Assembly: GCA_021813745.1 (NCBI GenBank) | Contig: JAKAJO010000051.1 | Coordinates: 1-64,000, forward strand | Reading direction: 5' to 3' | Length of the DNA: 64,000 nucleotides | DNA from: Acidobacteriota bacterium | Lineage (GTDB): Bacteria; Acidobacteriota; Terriglobia; Terriglobales; Acidobacteriaceae | Part shown: in pieces, positions 46,153 through 54,919 of the stretch | Layout of the letters: every line of letters starts with the position of its first letter | How positions within the stretch are numbered: position 1 is the first letter of the stretch | The notes under the pieces: model-generated | Databases searched by the model: none | What the model saw: the letters and a program-made list of their open reading frames with translations, nothing else | Told to the model about the DNA's origin: nothing | Position numbers and translations under genes: made by a program

Positions 46153-46747
46153 AAGAGTCTCCAATTCGGGATGCCTACTATTGACGAGGCATCCGCTGAC
46201 CCGGGGGTTACATGCCCCGTTGGATGCGCGATGGAAGGGTCCGGGATGGACCGGACGAGGCGCAGTGCGAGGCCAAGCCCGAGCGGGCTAAGTCGAGTTT
46301 GCGCAAAGATAGAAATCCGCACAAACCGATGTGAGTCTAGGCAGGCGAGGTTCAACTCGTCAAGCTCTGGAGGTTACGAAAGGTGTTCCCGCGAAGAGTC
46401 CAGCGCTGGAAATTTTGTATCAATTGGGATGGGTAATATGCGGGGAAGTTATGGAACGTGCAAATGGGAGGTCGTCAATGCACCGAATTGGTTAATGTCA
46501 ATTGGGTGACCTTCAAGCAAACTCGTTTTGGAGACCTTAGGGTAAGTTAAACTCGGCTCAGGCTTAAGCTCGTTTTGCTCGAAGGGTGCTGATCTGGACC
46601 GGCAGGCGAGAGGACGGGTGGCGGACAGCGGTGGGATTTTGTGTCCGTGCCTGGCAATGATAGAAGACGCGGGCCGAACGGCCCTTCATGCGCAGTCGTG
46701 ATGGGATGGGAACGGGAACTTTCAGAACCGCGCAGTTTGGAGAACGA
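46153..46747. other. 595-base divergent region between gdh and the REC-EAL gene
   Basis: It should contain both promoters. The half nearest gdh carries inverted repeats; the other half is AT-richer at about 46410-46510. No tRNA or reading frame with a recognisable product was seen; the short open frames on both strands lack family features. Confidence 0.4.
46169..46219 (-). promoter_or_regulatory. Inverted repeats in the gdh leader
   Basis: Two successive hairpins on the minus-strand leader: an 8-base stem (GGATGCCT/AGGCATCC, 46169-46194) starting 17 bases before the gdh ATG, and a 5-base CGGGG/CCCCG stem at 46202-46219. They could be an operator or a translation-control structure near the ribosome-binding site. 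No known riboswitch was recognised. Confidence 0.35.
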
Positions 46748-47941
46748 ATGGCGTCTGCCAACAACATCCTGGTCGTCGATGATGACAGTGTCGTCGGGAT
46801 GCTGGTTTCCGCGATGGCGCGGAGCATGGGTCTGGACTGTGTGGTCACGAAGGACGCGGCGCGGTGCCACACGCTGGTGACGGAGGATACGGCGGTCATC
46901 CTGCTGGATCTGGTGATGCCGGGAATGGATGGCATCGAGGTGCTTCGTCTGCTGGGCGAGCAGCAGTGCAAGGCCCGGATCGTGCTGATGAGCGGGATGG
47001 ATAAGCGGGTGATCGAGACCGCGAAGAAACTGGCGCGCACGCTGGGGCTCTCCGTGGTGGGATCGCTGCAAAAGCCGTTTGGGATTGAGGAGTTGCAGGC
47101 GACCCTGGCGGAGGTTGCGCCGACGACTGCGCCGGCGTCCTCGGAGGAAAAGCCGAAGCTGGAATATCCGGATGCGGAGCTGTTTCGGGCCTTCGAGCAA
47201 GACGAATTTGTGAACTACTACCAGCCGCAGATCAACCTCATGACGGGACAAGTGACAGGGCTTGAGGTGCTGTCGAGGTGGATTCATCCGAAGCGAGGCG
47301 TTGTGCTTCCGGAGCATTTTATTGCGCGGTCGGAGGCGCTGGGGCTGATTGACAAGCTGTGCTGGATCACGGTGGAAATGGCTTTGGCTGAGGTGAAAAC
47401 GATTCGCAACGCACAGGGATCGTATCCGAAGCTCTCACTGAATGCGTCGGTGTATACGCTGCGGGATTTGAAGTTTCCGGACCGCTTTATGGAATTGCTG
47501 GTGCGGCATGGATTTCCGGTGGGCCGGATTGTGATTGAGATTACGGAGACGGGGCTGATCCGAGAGCTTGCGCGGACGCTGGATGTGCTGACGCGATTGC
47601 GGATGAAGGCGATTCAGCTCTCGATTGACGACTTTGGCGCCGGCTACGCGATGATGCAGCAGTTGCAGAATATTCCGGCGACGGAGTTGAAGGTGGACAT
47701 GAGTCTGGTGCAGAACATGCACGCCAGCAATAGCGACCGGGTGATGGTGGAAAAGACGGTGGAGATGGGGCACGAACTGGGCATGGAAGTGATTGCCGAG
47801 GGCGTGACCACGATGGAGCAGGTGAAGCTGCTGCAAAAGATGGGCTGCGACGCAGCGCAGGGATTTCTTTTTGCGAAGCCACTGCCCTGCTGCGAGCTGG
47901 TGCGGTGGCTTTCGAATGAGGGCCGACAGCCGCTTTCCTGA
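46748..47941 (+). CDS. REC-EAL response regulator, probable cyclic-di-GMP phosphodiesterase
   Basis: A 397-residue protein. The N-terminal REC domain (about 5-120) begins NILVVDDDSVVG, with the phosphoacceptor in ILLDLVMPGMDG. The C-terminal EAL domain (about 145-390) has EVL in place of EAL (GLEVLSRW), and then SLNASV, EITETG, IDDFGAGYA, ELKVDMS, IAEGV and QGFLFAKP. The metal-binding and catalytic residues appear intact, so hydrolysis of c-di-GMP to pGpG is likely. It is not linked to a kinase. GGAG is five bases before the ATG. Confidence 0.9.
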   Translation: MASANNILVVDDDSVVGMLVSAMARSMGLDCVVTKDAARCHTLVTEDTAVILLDLVMPGMDGIEVLRLLGEQQCKARIVLMSGMDKRVIETAKKLARTLGLSVVGSLQKPFGIEELQATLAEVAPTTAPASSEEKPKLEYPDAELFRAFEQDEFVNYYQPQINLMTGQVTGLEVLSRWIHPKRGVVLPEHFIARSEALGLIDKLCWITVEMALAEVKTIRNAQGSYPKLSLNASVYTLRDLKFPDRFMELLVRHGFPVGRIVIEITETGLIRELARTLDVLTRLRMKAIQLSIDDFGAGYAMMQQLQNIPATELKVDMSLVQNMHASNSDRVMVEKTVEMGHELGMEVIAEGVTTMEQVKLLQKMGCDAAQGFLFAKPLPCCELVRWLSNEGRQPLS

Positions 47942-47979
47942 CGCGGTCAAGTGCGGCAGATGCCATTACACTGGGAGAT

Positions 47980-49524
47980 GTGAAGAGAGCCCAGACCCAG
48001 ATTTTTCCCAGCCGCAGAGAATTTGAGGCGCTTGCGAAGCAACACACGCTGGTGCCCGTGTATCGGACGCTCCCTGCCGATCTTGAGACGCCGGTTTCCG
48101 CATTTTTGCGGGCGGCGTGGTCGGAGCGGGAGTGCTTTCTGCTGGAGTCGGTAGAAAATGGCGAGCAGATTGGTCGTTACACCTTTATTGGACTGAATCC
48201 ATACAAGCGAATTGTGGCGCGGGGCCGCGAGGTGGCCGTCACCGAGGGCGGCAGGACGGTACGGCTGAGAGGAGATATTTTTCAGCTGCTACATGAGGCT
48301 CTGGGTGGGCACAAACCGGCGCGGATTGCGGGCCTGCCTCCGTTCACAGCGGGAGCGGTGGGTTTTCTGTCGTACGACGCGGTGCGTCAGATTGAGCGGT
48401 TGCCGGAACTGGCCAAGGATGAACTGGGAATACCGGATGCGTGCCTGCTGTTTTTCGATGAGGTGCTGGCATTTGACCATGTACGGAAGCAGATCTGGCT
48501 GATTGTCACGGCAGACCTGACCGTGCAGGATGCGAAGCGGGCCTATGATGACGCGGTTCGGCGGCTGGCTGGCCTGGAGAAGCATCTGACGAAGCCGTTG
48601 CCCAAGCTTCCGCCGGCGCGCGGGGGCAGCAAGCTCAAGGTGGAGCACCGGACGCGCAAGAAGGATTTTCTGGCGGCGGTGGAGCGGACAAAGGAGTACA
48701 TTGCCGCCGGAGATGTATTTCAGACGGTTCTGTCACAGCGGTTTGACGTGGAGCCCGGGACCGATGCATTCCAGGTGTACCGAGCGCTGCGGGCGGTGAA
48801 TCCAAGCCCGTACATGTACTTTCTGCGTTTCACGCCAGAGGGCCCGTTAGGGAGCCGAGGCCCAAGGACGAAGGTGGGCCGGAAGGCGGCGCCAACGCTG
48901 GAACTGGCGGGATCTTCGCCGGAGCTGCTGGTGCGGGTGCATGACAGAACGGTGGAGTACCGGCCCATTGCGGGAACTCGACCGCGCGGCGTGACCGAAG
49001 AAGAGGATCAGAAGCTTGAGGCAGAAATGCTGAGCGACGAGAAGGAGCGCGCCGAGCATGTAATGCTGGTGGACCTGGGACGCAATGATGTGGGGCGCGT
49101 GAGCGAATTTGGCAGCGTGAAGGTGAACCGATTGATGTACGTGGAGCGGTACAGTCACGTGATGCACATCGTGAGCACGATTGAAGGACGGCTGCGGCGC
49201 GATTTGACCGCAGTGGACGCGCTGCGGGCCTGCTTCCCTGCCGGGACGCTGAGCGGCGCGCCCAAGGTGCGAGCCATGGAGATCATTGAAGAGCTGGAGC
49301 CATCGCGGCGGGGGACCTATGGCGGCACAGTGCTGTACGCGGACTTCTCAGGGAATCTGGACTCGTGCATTGCGATCCGGTCGCTGTTGACGCAGGACGG
49401 CAAGGGCTACGTGCAGGCGGGTGCTGGAATTGTTGCGGACTCGGTGCCGGAGATGGAGCATGAGGAGTCGATCAACAAAGCGCAGGCGGTGATCCGGGCA
49501 ATTGAGCGGGCGCGAGAGATGTAA
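47980..49524 (+). CDS. trpE: Anthranilate synthase component I
   Basis: A 514-residue enzyme that makes anthranilate from chorismate with amide-nitrogen from TrpG. The tryptophan-feedback motif LLES is present (ECFLLESVENGEQIGRYTF), as are DVFQTVLSQRFD, AGSSPELLVRV, PIAGTRPRG, LVDLGRNDVGRV and CFPAGTLSGAPKVRAMEIIEEL. About 22 residues (GPLGSRGPRTKVGRKAAPT) are inserted before the AGSSPE strand where most TrpE have a short turn. Start is a GTG with GGGAG seven bases ahead. The glutaminase gene lies across on the other strand. Confidence 0.95.
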   Translation: MKRAQTQIFPSRREFEALAKQHTLVPVYRTLPADLETPVSAFLRAAWSERECFLLESVENGEQIGRYTFIGLNPYKRIVARGREVAVTEGGRTVRLRGDIFQLLHEALGGHKPARIAGLPPFTAGAVGFLSYDAVRQIERLPELAKDELGIPDACLLFFDEVLAFDHVRKQIWLIVTADLTVQDAKRAYDDAVRRLAGLEKHLTKPLPKLPPARGGSKLKVEHRTRKKDFLAAVERTKEYIAAGDVFQTVLSQRFDVEPGTDAFQVYRALRAVNPSPYMYFLRFTPEGPLGSRGPRTKVGRKAAPTLELAGSSPELLVRVHDRTVEYRPIAGTRPRGVTEEEDQKLEAEMLSDEKERAEHVMLVDLGRNDVGRVSEFGSVKVNRLMYVERYSHVMHIVSTIEGRLRRDLTAVDALRACFPAGTLSGAPKVRAMEIIEELEPSRRGTYGGTVLYADFSGNLDSCIAIRSLLTQDGKGYVQAGAGIVADSVPEMEHEESINKAQAVIRAIERAREM

Positions 49525-49545
49525 GAGATTGCACCGGACTCGGGG

Positions 49546-50475
49546 CTATTTGCCACCGAACAGCCGGTGGAAGAAGTGTCCGATGCGATGCACGAATCCG
49601 CGCTTCCGGGGCTGCGGGGCCGGGGTGGGCGCGGGCGGCGCGGGCGGCTCCGCGGGCTGGAGAGCGAGCGGATGGGCGTTGAAGACCATGGGCGGCGAAG
49701 TGTTGGCGGCGGACGTTGCATGAGCCGGACTTGGCTTGGGCGTGGGGGATAGGCCCTCGCTCTGCGCGAGCGGAAAGTCATTACTTTGGGATGCAGGTGG
49801 CGCGGGCGGACAGCCGCAGGGCTCCTTTTCCTGATCGACAACTTCATGCACGCTTCCGTGCTGGAACATGACGCGCTGGCCGGGCTTGACGCGATAGTTT
49901 CCGCTGTCGAAGACGCTGGTGACCAGGACGTAGGGCGCATTGGTGCCGCCGTTATCGACGCAGGTATCGCCGTGTTCGCCGAGGCGGACTTTGACTTCTG
50001 CGGCACCGGAGCCGCTGATGAGGATGCGGAAGTCCGGGGTGAGCAGGATGTCTGCACTGCGACCGGTCGCGAAGCTGGCCTCGATGGCGCCATGATCCAT
50101 CGCCATCATGAGGCCAGGCAGATCGCCGGCGGGCGCGGAGGAATCTGCGGCAAGCTTGACGGTGGTGGAGGCGCAGACGCGAAGGGTACCGCGCTGGGGA
50201 AGAAGAACATCGGCGGTGTTGGAACCGGCGGTCACGGCGCCGCTGGCCGCGATGATGGCCTTATCCGCTGTGACCTGGAGCGCTCCGGTGACGGTGGCGC
50301 CGGTGGCAGATTTGCCCTGCTGGAGCGGAACAATGGCGATAGGGCCGGCGGGCTGCGGTATGGGTGTGGTGGATTGAGCGGGCGCGAATGACGGGAGACT
50401 CAGAGCGACGACAGCGCAGCAGGCGGAGCGAAGGGAGACAATCGAGCGGAGAATAGCAGTCGGCCTGGTATGCAT
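49546..50475 (-). CDS. Secreted FecR-like protein of unknown function
   Basis: A 309-residue protein with a signal peptide (about 1-33, ending FAPAQ). It continues with a beta-rich FecR-like segment (about 80-200, AADVLLPQRGTLRVCAST... ILLTPDFRILISGSGAAEVKVRLGEH) and a Pro-rich region (225-295), ending in a basic Arg/Lys/Phe tail (PRKRGFVHRIGHFFHRLFGGK). Two Cys pairs could form disulfides. The family is unnamed; similar proteins occur in acidobacteria. It follows trpG by 5 bases on the same strand, so they are probably co-transcribed, and converges on trpE. Confidence 0.65.
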   Translation of the reverse strand: MHTRPTAILRSIVSLRSACCAVVALSLPSFAPAQSTTPIPQPAGPIAIVPLQQGKSATGATVTGALQVTADKAIIAASGAVTAGSNTADVLLPQRGTLRVCASTTVKLAADSSAPAGDLPGLMMAMDHGAIEASFATGRSADILLTPDFRILISGSGAAEVKVRLGEHGDTCVDNGGTNAPYVLVTSVFDSGNYRVKPGQRVMFQHGSVHEVVDQEKEPCGCPPAPPASQSNDFPLAQSEGLSPTPKPSPAHATSAANTSPPMVFNAHPLALQPAEPPAPPAPTPAPQPRKRGFVHRIGHFFHRLFGGK

Positions 50476-50480
50476 GGCTC

Positions 50481-51056
50481 CTACATTGCGAGGAAGTTGC
50501 GAATCATCTGATGGCCGTTCTGGGTGAGCACGCTCTCGGGGTGGAACTGGACACCTTCGACGGGCAGCTTGCGATGGCGCAGCCCCATGATGACAGAGAC
50601 GCCATCTGCGTCTGTGGAGCGCGCGGTGACAACGAGGTCAGTGGGCAGGTCTTCTTCAGCGACGATGAGGGAGTGGTAACGTGTGCAGGTAAGGGGCGAC
50701 GGGAGTCCGGCGAAGATGCCTTTGGCGTCGTGCTGGACGGGGCTTGTTTTGCCGTGCATGAGTTGTCGTGCGCGCACAACGCGGCCGCCGAAGGCTTCCC
50801 CGATGGCCTGATGGCCGAGGCAGACGCCGAAGATGGGAACCTTGCCGGCCATCTGACGGATCAGGGGAACGAGAATTCCGGCGTCGGAGGGTGTGCAGGG
50901 GCCGGGTGAGAGCAGAATGCGCTCCGGATGCAGAGCTTCCACTTCTTCAACGGACAACTCATCGTTGCGGCGGACGAGGACGCGGGCGCCGAGCTCACCA
51001 AGATATTGCACAAGGTTGTAGGTGAAGGAATCGTAGTTGTCGAGGACGAAGACCAT
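50481..51056 (-). CDS. trpG: Anthranilate/aminodeoxychorismate synthase glutaminase subunit
   Basis: A 191-residue class I glutamine amidotransferase. The catalytic Cys79 is in GVCLGHQAI, with His172 and Glu174 in VQFHPES. The N-terminus ([19 protein letters not shown]) and [12 protein letters not shown] are typical of TrpG/PabA. It could serve both tryptophan and folate synthesis. The open frame begins 63 bases further upstream, but the ATG at 51056 gives the family start. TrpE is on the opposite strand in convergent orientation. Confidence 0.94.
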   Translation of the reverse strand: MVFVLDNYDSFTYNLVQYLGELGARVLVRRNDELSVEEVEALHPERILLSPGPCTPSDAGILVPLIRQMAGKVPIFGVCLGHQAIGEAFGGRVVRARQLMHGKTSPVQHDAKGIFAGLPSPLTCTRYHSLIVAEEDLPTDLVVTARSTDADGVSVIMGLRHRKLPVEGVQFHPESVLTQNGHQMIRNFLAM

Positions 51057-51127
51057 ACTGCAACCAGTGTAGCGCGGGGGCCAAGTGAGACGGTTGCGCC
51101 GGAGGCGGCGGGTCTGCAAGACTGGCG

Positions 51128-51421
51128 ATGGCTGACGAGATGGTTCTTCACTTCCTCATTCAGGGTCGCGTGCAGGGGGTTGGCTTTCGGTGGTTTGTGC
51201 ACCGGGAGGCCAGCGACCTGAACCTGCGCGGATGGGTGCGCAACACCGATGACGGCGACGTAGAAGTGGTGGCAAGCGGGACGGTGGAGGATCTGGGGGA
51301 GCTGCGCGTGAGCCTGCGCAAAGGACCGCGTGGGAGCCGCGTCGACCGCGTGATCGAACACTATCTGAATGAGGACGAAGCCGACGGGCTGGAGAGCTTT
51401 CGCATCGAAGGCGCATGGTAA
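51128..51421 (+). CDS. acyP: Acylphosphatase
   Basis: A 97-residue enzyme that hydrolyses acyl-phosphate bonds. The phosphate-binding loop GRVQGVGFR (Arg21) and the catalytic Asn39 in [12 protein letters not shown] are both present. It starts 71 bases from the trpG start, divergent from it. The apt gene follows 126 bases later on the same strand. Confidence 0.95.
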   Translation: MADEMVLHFLIQGRVQGVGFRWFVHREASDLNLRGWVRNTDDGDVEVVASGTVEDLGELRVSLRKGPRGSRVDRVIEHYLNEDEADGLESFRIEGAW

Positions 51422-51547
51422 CGGATGCGCGACCGTGCGCGAAGACCTCCTTCTATAATCGGAACGGTGCGCTGCGCGAAAAGTCCGAGGGCGCCCGCGC
51501 TGATTCATTGCAATGGAACGAGACACCTACCAGGAGCGAGCCGAGGC

Positions 51548-52096
51548 ATGCCCGACAAGAAAGACGCGATTAATGTAGACGCGCTGAAAGCGCTGGTGCG
51601 CACTGTGCCGGATTTTCCCAAGCCAGGGATTCTGTTTTACGACATTACGACACTGCTGAAGGACAAGACGGGCTTTGCGCAGCTAATTGACGCGTTGGCG
51701 TCGCATTATCTTGAGCGCAAGATCGACCTGGTGCTGGGCATCGAGGCCCGAGGATTCATCTTTGGACCTGCGCTGGCCTATCGGCTGAATGCGGGATTTG
51801 TGCCTGTACGCAAGCCCCGGAAGCTGCCCGCGCCGGTGGCGCGCGTGACCTATGATCTGGAGTACGGATCGGACACGCTGGAGATCCACATGGATGCGAT
51901 CAAGCCGGGGCAGCGCGTGGTGCTGGTGGATGATCTGCTGGCCACCGGCGGAACGATGGAAGCGACAGTGAAGCTGGTGAAGCAACTGGGCGGCGAGATT
52001 GCCGGTCTAGGCTTTGCGGTGGAGCTGGACTTCCTGAAGGGCCGCGACCGCTTTGCAGAGCATGACGTCTTCAGCCTGCTGCACTACGACGAGTAG
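51548..52096 (+). CDS. apt: Adenine phosphoribosyltransferase
   Basis: A 182-residue type I phosphoribosyltransferase that converts adenine and PRPP to AMP in purine salvage. It shows [33 protein letters not shown], and the PRPP loop [13 protein letters not shown] at 124-136. The open frame extends 123 bases upstream, but the ATG at 51548 begins the conserved protein and AGGAG lies about 13 bases before it. It converges on the kdpE-like gene. Confidence 0.94.
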   Translation: MPDKKDAINVDALKALVRTVPDFPKPGILFYDITTLLKDKTGFAQLIDALASHYLERKIDLVLGIEARGFIFGPALAYRLNAGFVPVRKPRKLPAPVARVTYDLEYGSDTLEIHMDAIKPGQRVVLVDDLLATGGTMEATVKLVKQLGGEIAGLGFAVELDFLKGRDRFAEHDVFSLLHYDE

Positions 52097-52110
52097 CCGC
52101 GGTACCGTGC

Positions 52111-52878
52111 TCAGGGTTCGATGGGAGATATGGGCTGCTCGGCGGAGCCTGTGTCGTCATCCTTACCGGCTTCGAGCATCTGAGCATCCGCAAATCGATA
52201 CCCAACATAGACGTCGGTGAGCAGATAGACGGGGCTGGAGGGATCGTCCTCGATCTTTTTTCTCAACTGGCGAACGAAGGTACGCAGGTATTCCACTTCT
52301 TCGCGGCAGTCCGCGCCCCAGACGGCGGTAAGGAGCCTGGAGTAGGTGACGACACGGCCGGCGCGGCTCATGAGGCAATAAAGGATGTCAAACTCCTTGC
52401 GGGTGAGGTGCAGGGCCTGGCCGCGCTTGGTGACGCTGCGGCGCGAGGGGGTGAGGCGGATTTCTCCGATCTCAATGGGAGCATCCTCAGCGCGGGCCGG
52501 CGCGTGGACGCGGCGATAGGCGGTTCGGATGCGGGCAATGAGCTCGCGCACGCTGAATGGCTTGGTGACGTAATCGTCGGCGCCAAGTTCGAGTGCTTCA
52601 ACCTTTTGCTCTTCGGCTTCGCGGACGGTGACCATGAGAACGGGAAGTCGCGGCGCGAAGGCGCGAATGCGGCGGAGCGTCTCAAGGCCGCCGATGCCGG
52701 GCATGTTGATGTCAAGCAATACGACGTCCGTTGCGCCGGACTGCAAGAGCTGGAGGGCTTCTTCTCCGCGGGAGGCCTCTGACACCTGGAAGCCAAGCTC
52801 AGTTAAGGGCGCACGCAGGGCCCTGCGAATGGCGGCCTCGTCGTCGACGATCATTACGCGAATGACTGGCTGATTCAT
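52111..52878 (-). CDS. KdpE-like OmpR-family response regulator
   Basis: A 255-residue regulator. The receiver has the acidic pair VDDE (residues 11-14), the phosphoacceptor Asp56 in LLDINMPG, and TKPFS near 105-109. The winged-helix output domain (about 140-235) ends with VEYLRTFVRQLRKKIEDDP...YVGYRF, the pattern of KdpE. Its ATG overlaps the sensor gene's stop by 4 bases. No kdpFABC potassium-pump genes are in the window, so the regulated genes may differ from the classic set; the divergent porin and permease are candidates. Confidence 0.88.
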   Translation of the reverse strand: MNQPVIRVMIVDDEAAIRRALRAPLTELGFQVSEASRGEEALQLLQSGATDVVLLDINMPGIGGLETLRRIRAFAPRLPVLMVTVREAEEQKVEALELGADDYVTKPFSVRELIARIRTAYRRVHAPARAEDAPIEIGEIRLTPSRRSVTKRGQALHLTRKEFDILYCLMSRAGRVVTYSRLLTAVWGADCREEVEYLRTFVRQLRKKIEDDPSSPVYLLTDVYVGYRFADAQMLEAGKDDDTGSAEQPISPIEP

Positions 52879-54317
52879 GATGCTTTCCTTTTGAAGTCAG
52901 AGTAAGGGATGGCGGCGTAGAACGTTGTGCCTTCGTCTTCGTCGCTGGTTACCCAGACGTATCCGCCGTGGATGGAAGCGACGCGCTTGGCGACGGAAAG
53001 GCCGATGCCTGTGCCCGCGGCACGATTGGACGAAGTGGAGGAGCGGTAGTAGCGGTCGAAGATGCGTTCTCTGTCGGCGATGGGGATGACGGGACCGTAG
53101 CTGTGCACGGAGAAGATGACCTCCGACTTGACCTTGACGGCGCGGATGGTGATGGTGGTTCCGTAGATAGAGTATTTGCAGGCATTGTCGGCGTACTGGG
53201 TGAGCAGCATGACCATGAGCTGCCGGTCGCAGTAGACCGTGAGAGCCTCGTCGGGGATGTCGATGGCGGTTTTCATGCTTGCCAGCCGATCGCCGAGGCT
53301 AGCGACAACCTCATCAATGAGTGTAGCCACTCCGACGGCTTCGGCATGGATGGTGACTTCACCGGCGTCGAGCCGCGCGGTGGTGAGCAGGCGCGCGGTT
53401 AGGTCATTGAGGAGTCCGGTTTGCTCGTCGATGAGGGAAACGAGGTCAGCCTGTGCAGGAGAGAGTTTGCCCATCTCACTGAGGCCGGTGGAGGCCGCTC
53501 GAATGGCGGTTAGTGGCGTTTTGTAGGCGTGGGCGAGGCTGTCGAGGACGGTAGAGCGCAACTGCTCCGTGCGGCGTTCTGTTTCGATGCGGCTTTCGTT
53601 GGCGAAGGCGCGATAGCGGTCAAAGGTGATGGCGATGAGGGACGCGATTGCGTTGCTTGTGAGCGGGTTGATCTCACCGCGCACGACGAAGCTGCCAATG
53701 GGGACGTTGCCAAGGCGCACGACACGACGGCTGATGCCTGTGTCCGGGTCATCATCCGAGGTTTCGAAATAGTATACGTTCTGAGCAATCTCCTGCGGAT
53801 CATCCTGCCAGAAGCCGGCCTGATATGTTTCGTGCAAATCGGCATCAAAGACGACGACGGCCTGGAGGGCAAAGATTTCGTGGACGAGTTCGGCGAGTTG
53901 CGGTCCGGGCTCGACGTGAAGATTCATCTGGAGGGTGCGGCGGGTGAACTCATAGAGATCGTGCATCTGACCGCCCCAGGATTCTGCCTGGCGCGCATGC
54001 TCCGTGACGCGCGCTGAAAGGCGGCTGACGACGAGGGCGGTACAGATGAAAGCGAAGAGGGTGATGGCGCTTTCAGGGTTCCGGGCCGGATTGAATTGGG
54101 AGGAATGGGCAGTGAAATAACTTTGGACGAGAACCACCGCGAAGGAGACGATGACCGCCTGCCAGAATCCACTGAGCAACGCGGTGAGCACGACAATGAG
54201 AAGACTGATGAGAACAGAGACAGGAAGCAGCCAATGAAACCAGTGCGCCAACAGGCCGACCATGAAGACCGCAAGGACTCCAAGGGCACACTCCAGAACG
54301 AACAGAAGCACTTTCAT
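52875..54317 (-). CDS. KdpD-like sensor histidine kinase lacking the KdpD/USP domain
   Basis: A 480-residue kinase. An N-terminal DUF4118-like set of four membrane helices (about residues 3-100) precedes a GAF-like region (about 130-240). The HisKA box reads DSLAHAYKTPLTAIRAA, and the ATPase has YADNACKYS (N box) and GTGIGLSVAKRVASIHGG (G2). The N-terminal KdpD universal-stress domain found in full KdpD is missing. The frame opens 339 bases further upstream, but that part is not conserved and the ATG at 54317 starts the membrane domain. It is followed by the KdpE-like regulator. Confidence 0.85.
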   Translation of the reverse strand: MKVLLFVLECALGVLAVFMVGLLAHWFHWLLPVSVLISLLIVVLTALLSGFWQAVIVSFAVVLVQSYFTAHSSQFNPARNPESAITLFAFICTALVVSRLSARVTEHARQAESWGGQMHDLYEFTRRTLQMNLHVEPGPQLAELVHEIFALQAVVVFDADLHETYQAGFWQDDPQEIAQNVYYFETSDDDPDTGISRRVVRLGNVPIGSFVVRGEINPLTSNAIASLIAITFDRYRAFANESRIETERRTEQLRSTVLDSLAHAYKTPLTAIRAASTGLSEMGKLSPAQADLVSLIDEQTGLLNDLTARLLTTARLDAGEVTIHAEAVGVATLIDEVVASLGDRLASMKTAIDIPDEALTVYCDRQLMVMLLTQYADNACKYSIYGTTITIRAVKVKSEVIFSVHSYGPVIPIADRERIFDRYYRSSTSSNRAAGTGIGLSVAKRVASIHGGYVWVTSDEDEGTTFYAAIPYSDFKRKAS

Positions 54318-54919
54318 CCCGGAGACGCGCGTCTTGAACCTGCTCCGCGCGGATACAAGAAGAGCCGACAACCTGATTCCGTCCTTTCCGCGTGAGTTGA
54401 GACAGTTCCCACGAAGACATCGCTCTCTGCAAGGGGCCGAGTGCAATCTTCCAGTGGAGGTCAGGCCCGCAAAGGTGAAGCTGAAAGGCTGTTCGATTGC
54501 CCTGCGGGTGGCTGAGAAACAGAGGAAGAGTGCCTGATGGAGCCGAGTCCCTGCATGCGATGAATGGGTGAATTTTAACAGTTTCCGCAAAGTTCTTTGC
54601 GGGAATTCCTGGGTTGCGGAGTGCAGCGCAGAGTCCGAGCGCAAACCGAAGGACACGGATCCGCTCTGGACCGGTCCGGATTCCTACAAAGATTCTTTTG
54701 ATGTCCCTTATGTGTTCCTCACATTTTCCTTATGCCGAGTCTGCGTTACTGGAATTGCAAACAAAGGTCGGCTAAAAAGAACCTCTTTGCAAGGAACGCC
54801 TTCCAGGCTACAGACAGATTTTGAATTCCAGGCATGGCCGGTAAGGCAAAGTCAATCGCACAACGAATCCTGTTCCAGGCGTGAGTCCACACACCGATTC
54901 TTTTGGAGGAAGACCTTCG
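54318..54919. other. Divergent region between the KdpDE-like pair and the porin gene
   Basis: No convincing gene was seen. It contains the 18-base palindrome CCGCAAAG-TT-CTTTGCGG at 54585-54602, and further copies of related half-sites (CTTTG, CAAAG) at 54687-54810. It is likely to hold divergent promoters and operator sites. Confidence 0.45.
54585..54602. promoter_or_regulatory. Perfect palindrome, candidate operator
   Basis: CCGCAAAG and its exact reverse complement are separated by TT. Its location, between a divergent two-component system and a porin-permease pair, fits an operator for the KdpE-like regulator. No consensus is known for this regulator, so the assignment is inferred. Confidence 0.4.

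Noticed and set aside
46261..46290. Sigma-54 promoter for gdh on the minus strand
   Set aside because: A TGGC...TGC pattern is present, but GG and GC are 9 bases apart instead of 10.
46171..46509. Plus-strand open frame in the gdh-EAL gap as a gene
   Set aside because: It has no recognisable domain and overlaps the inverted repeats of the gdh leader.
54318..54656. Extended N-terminus of the KdpD-like kinase
   Set aside because: The added residues are Arg/Ser-rich without domain features; the membrane domain starts at the Met at 54317.
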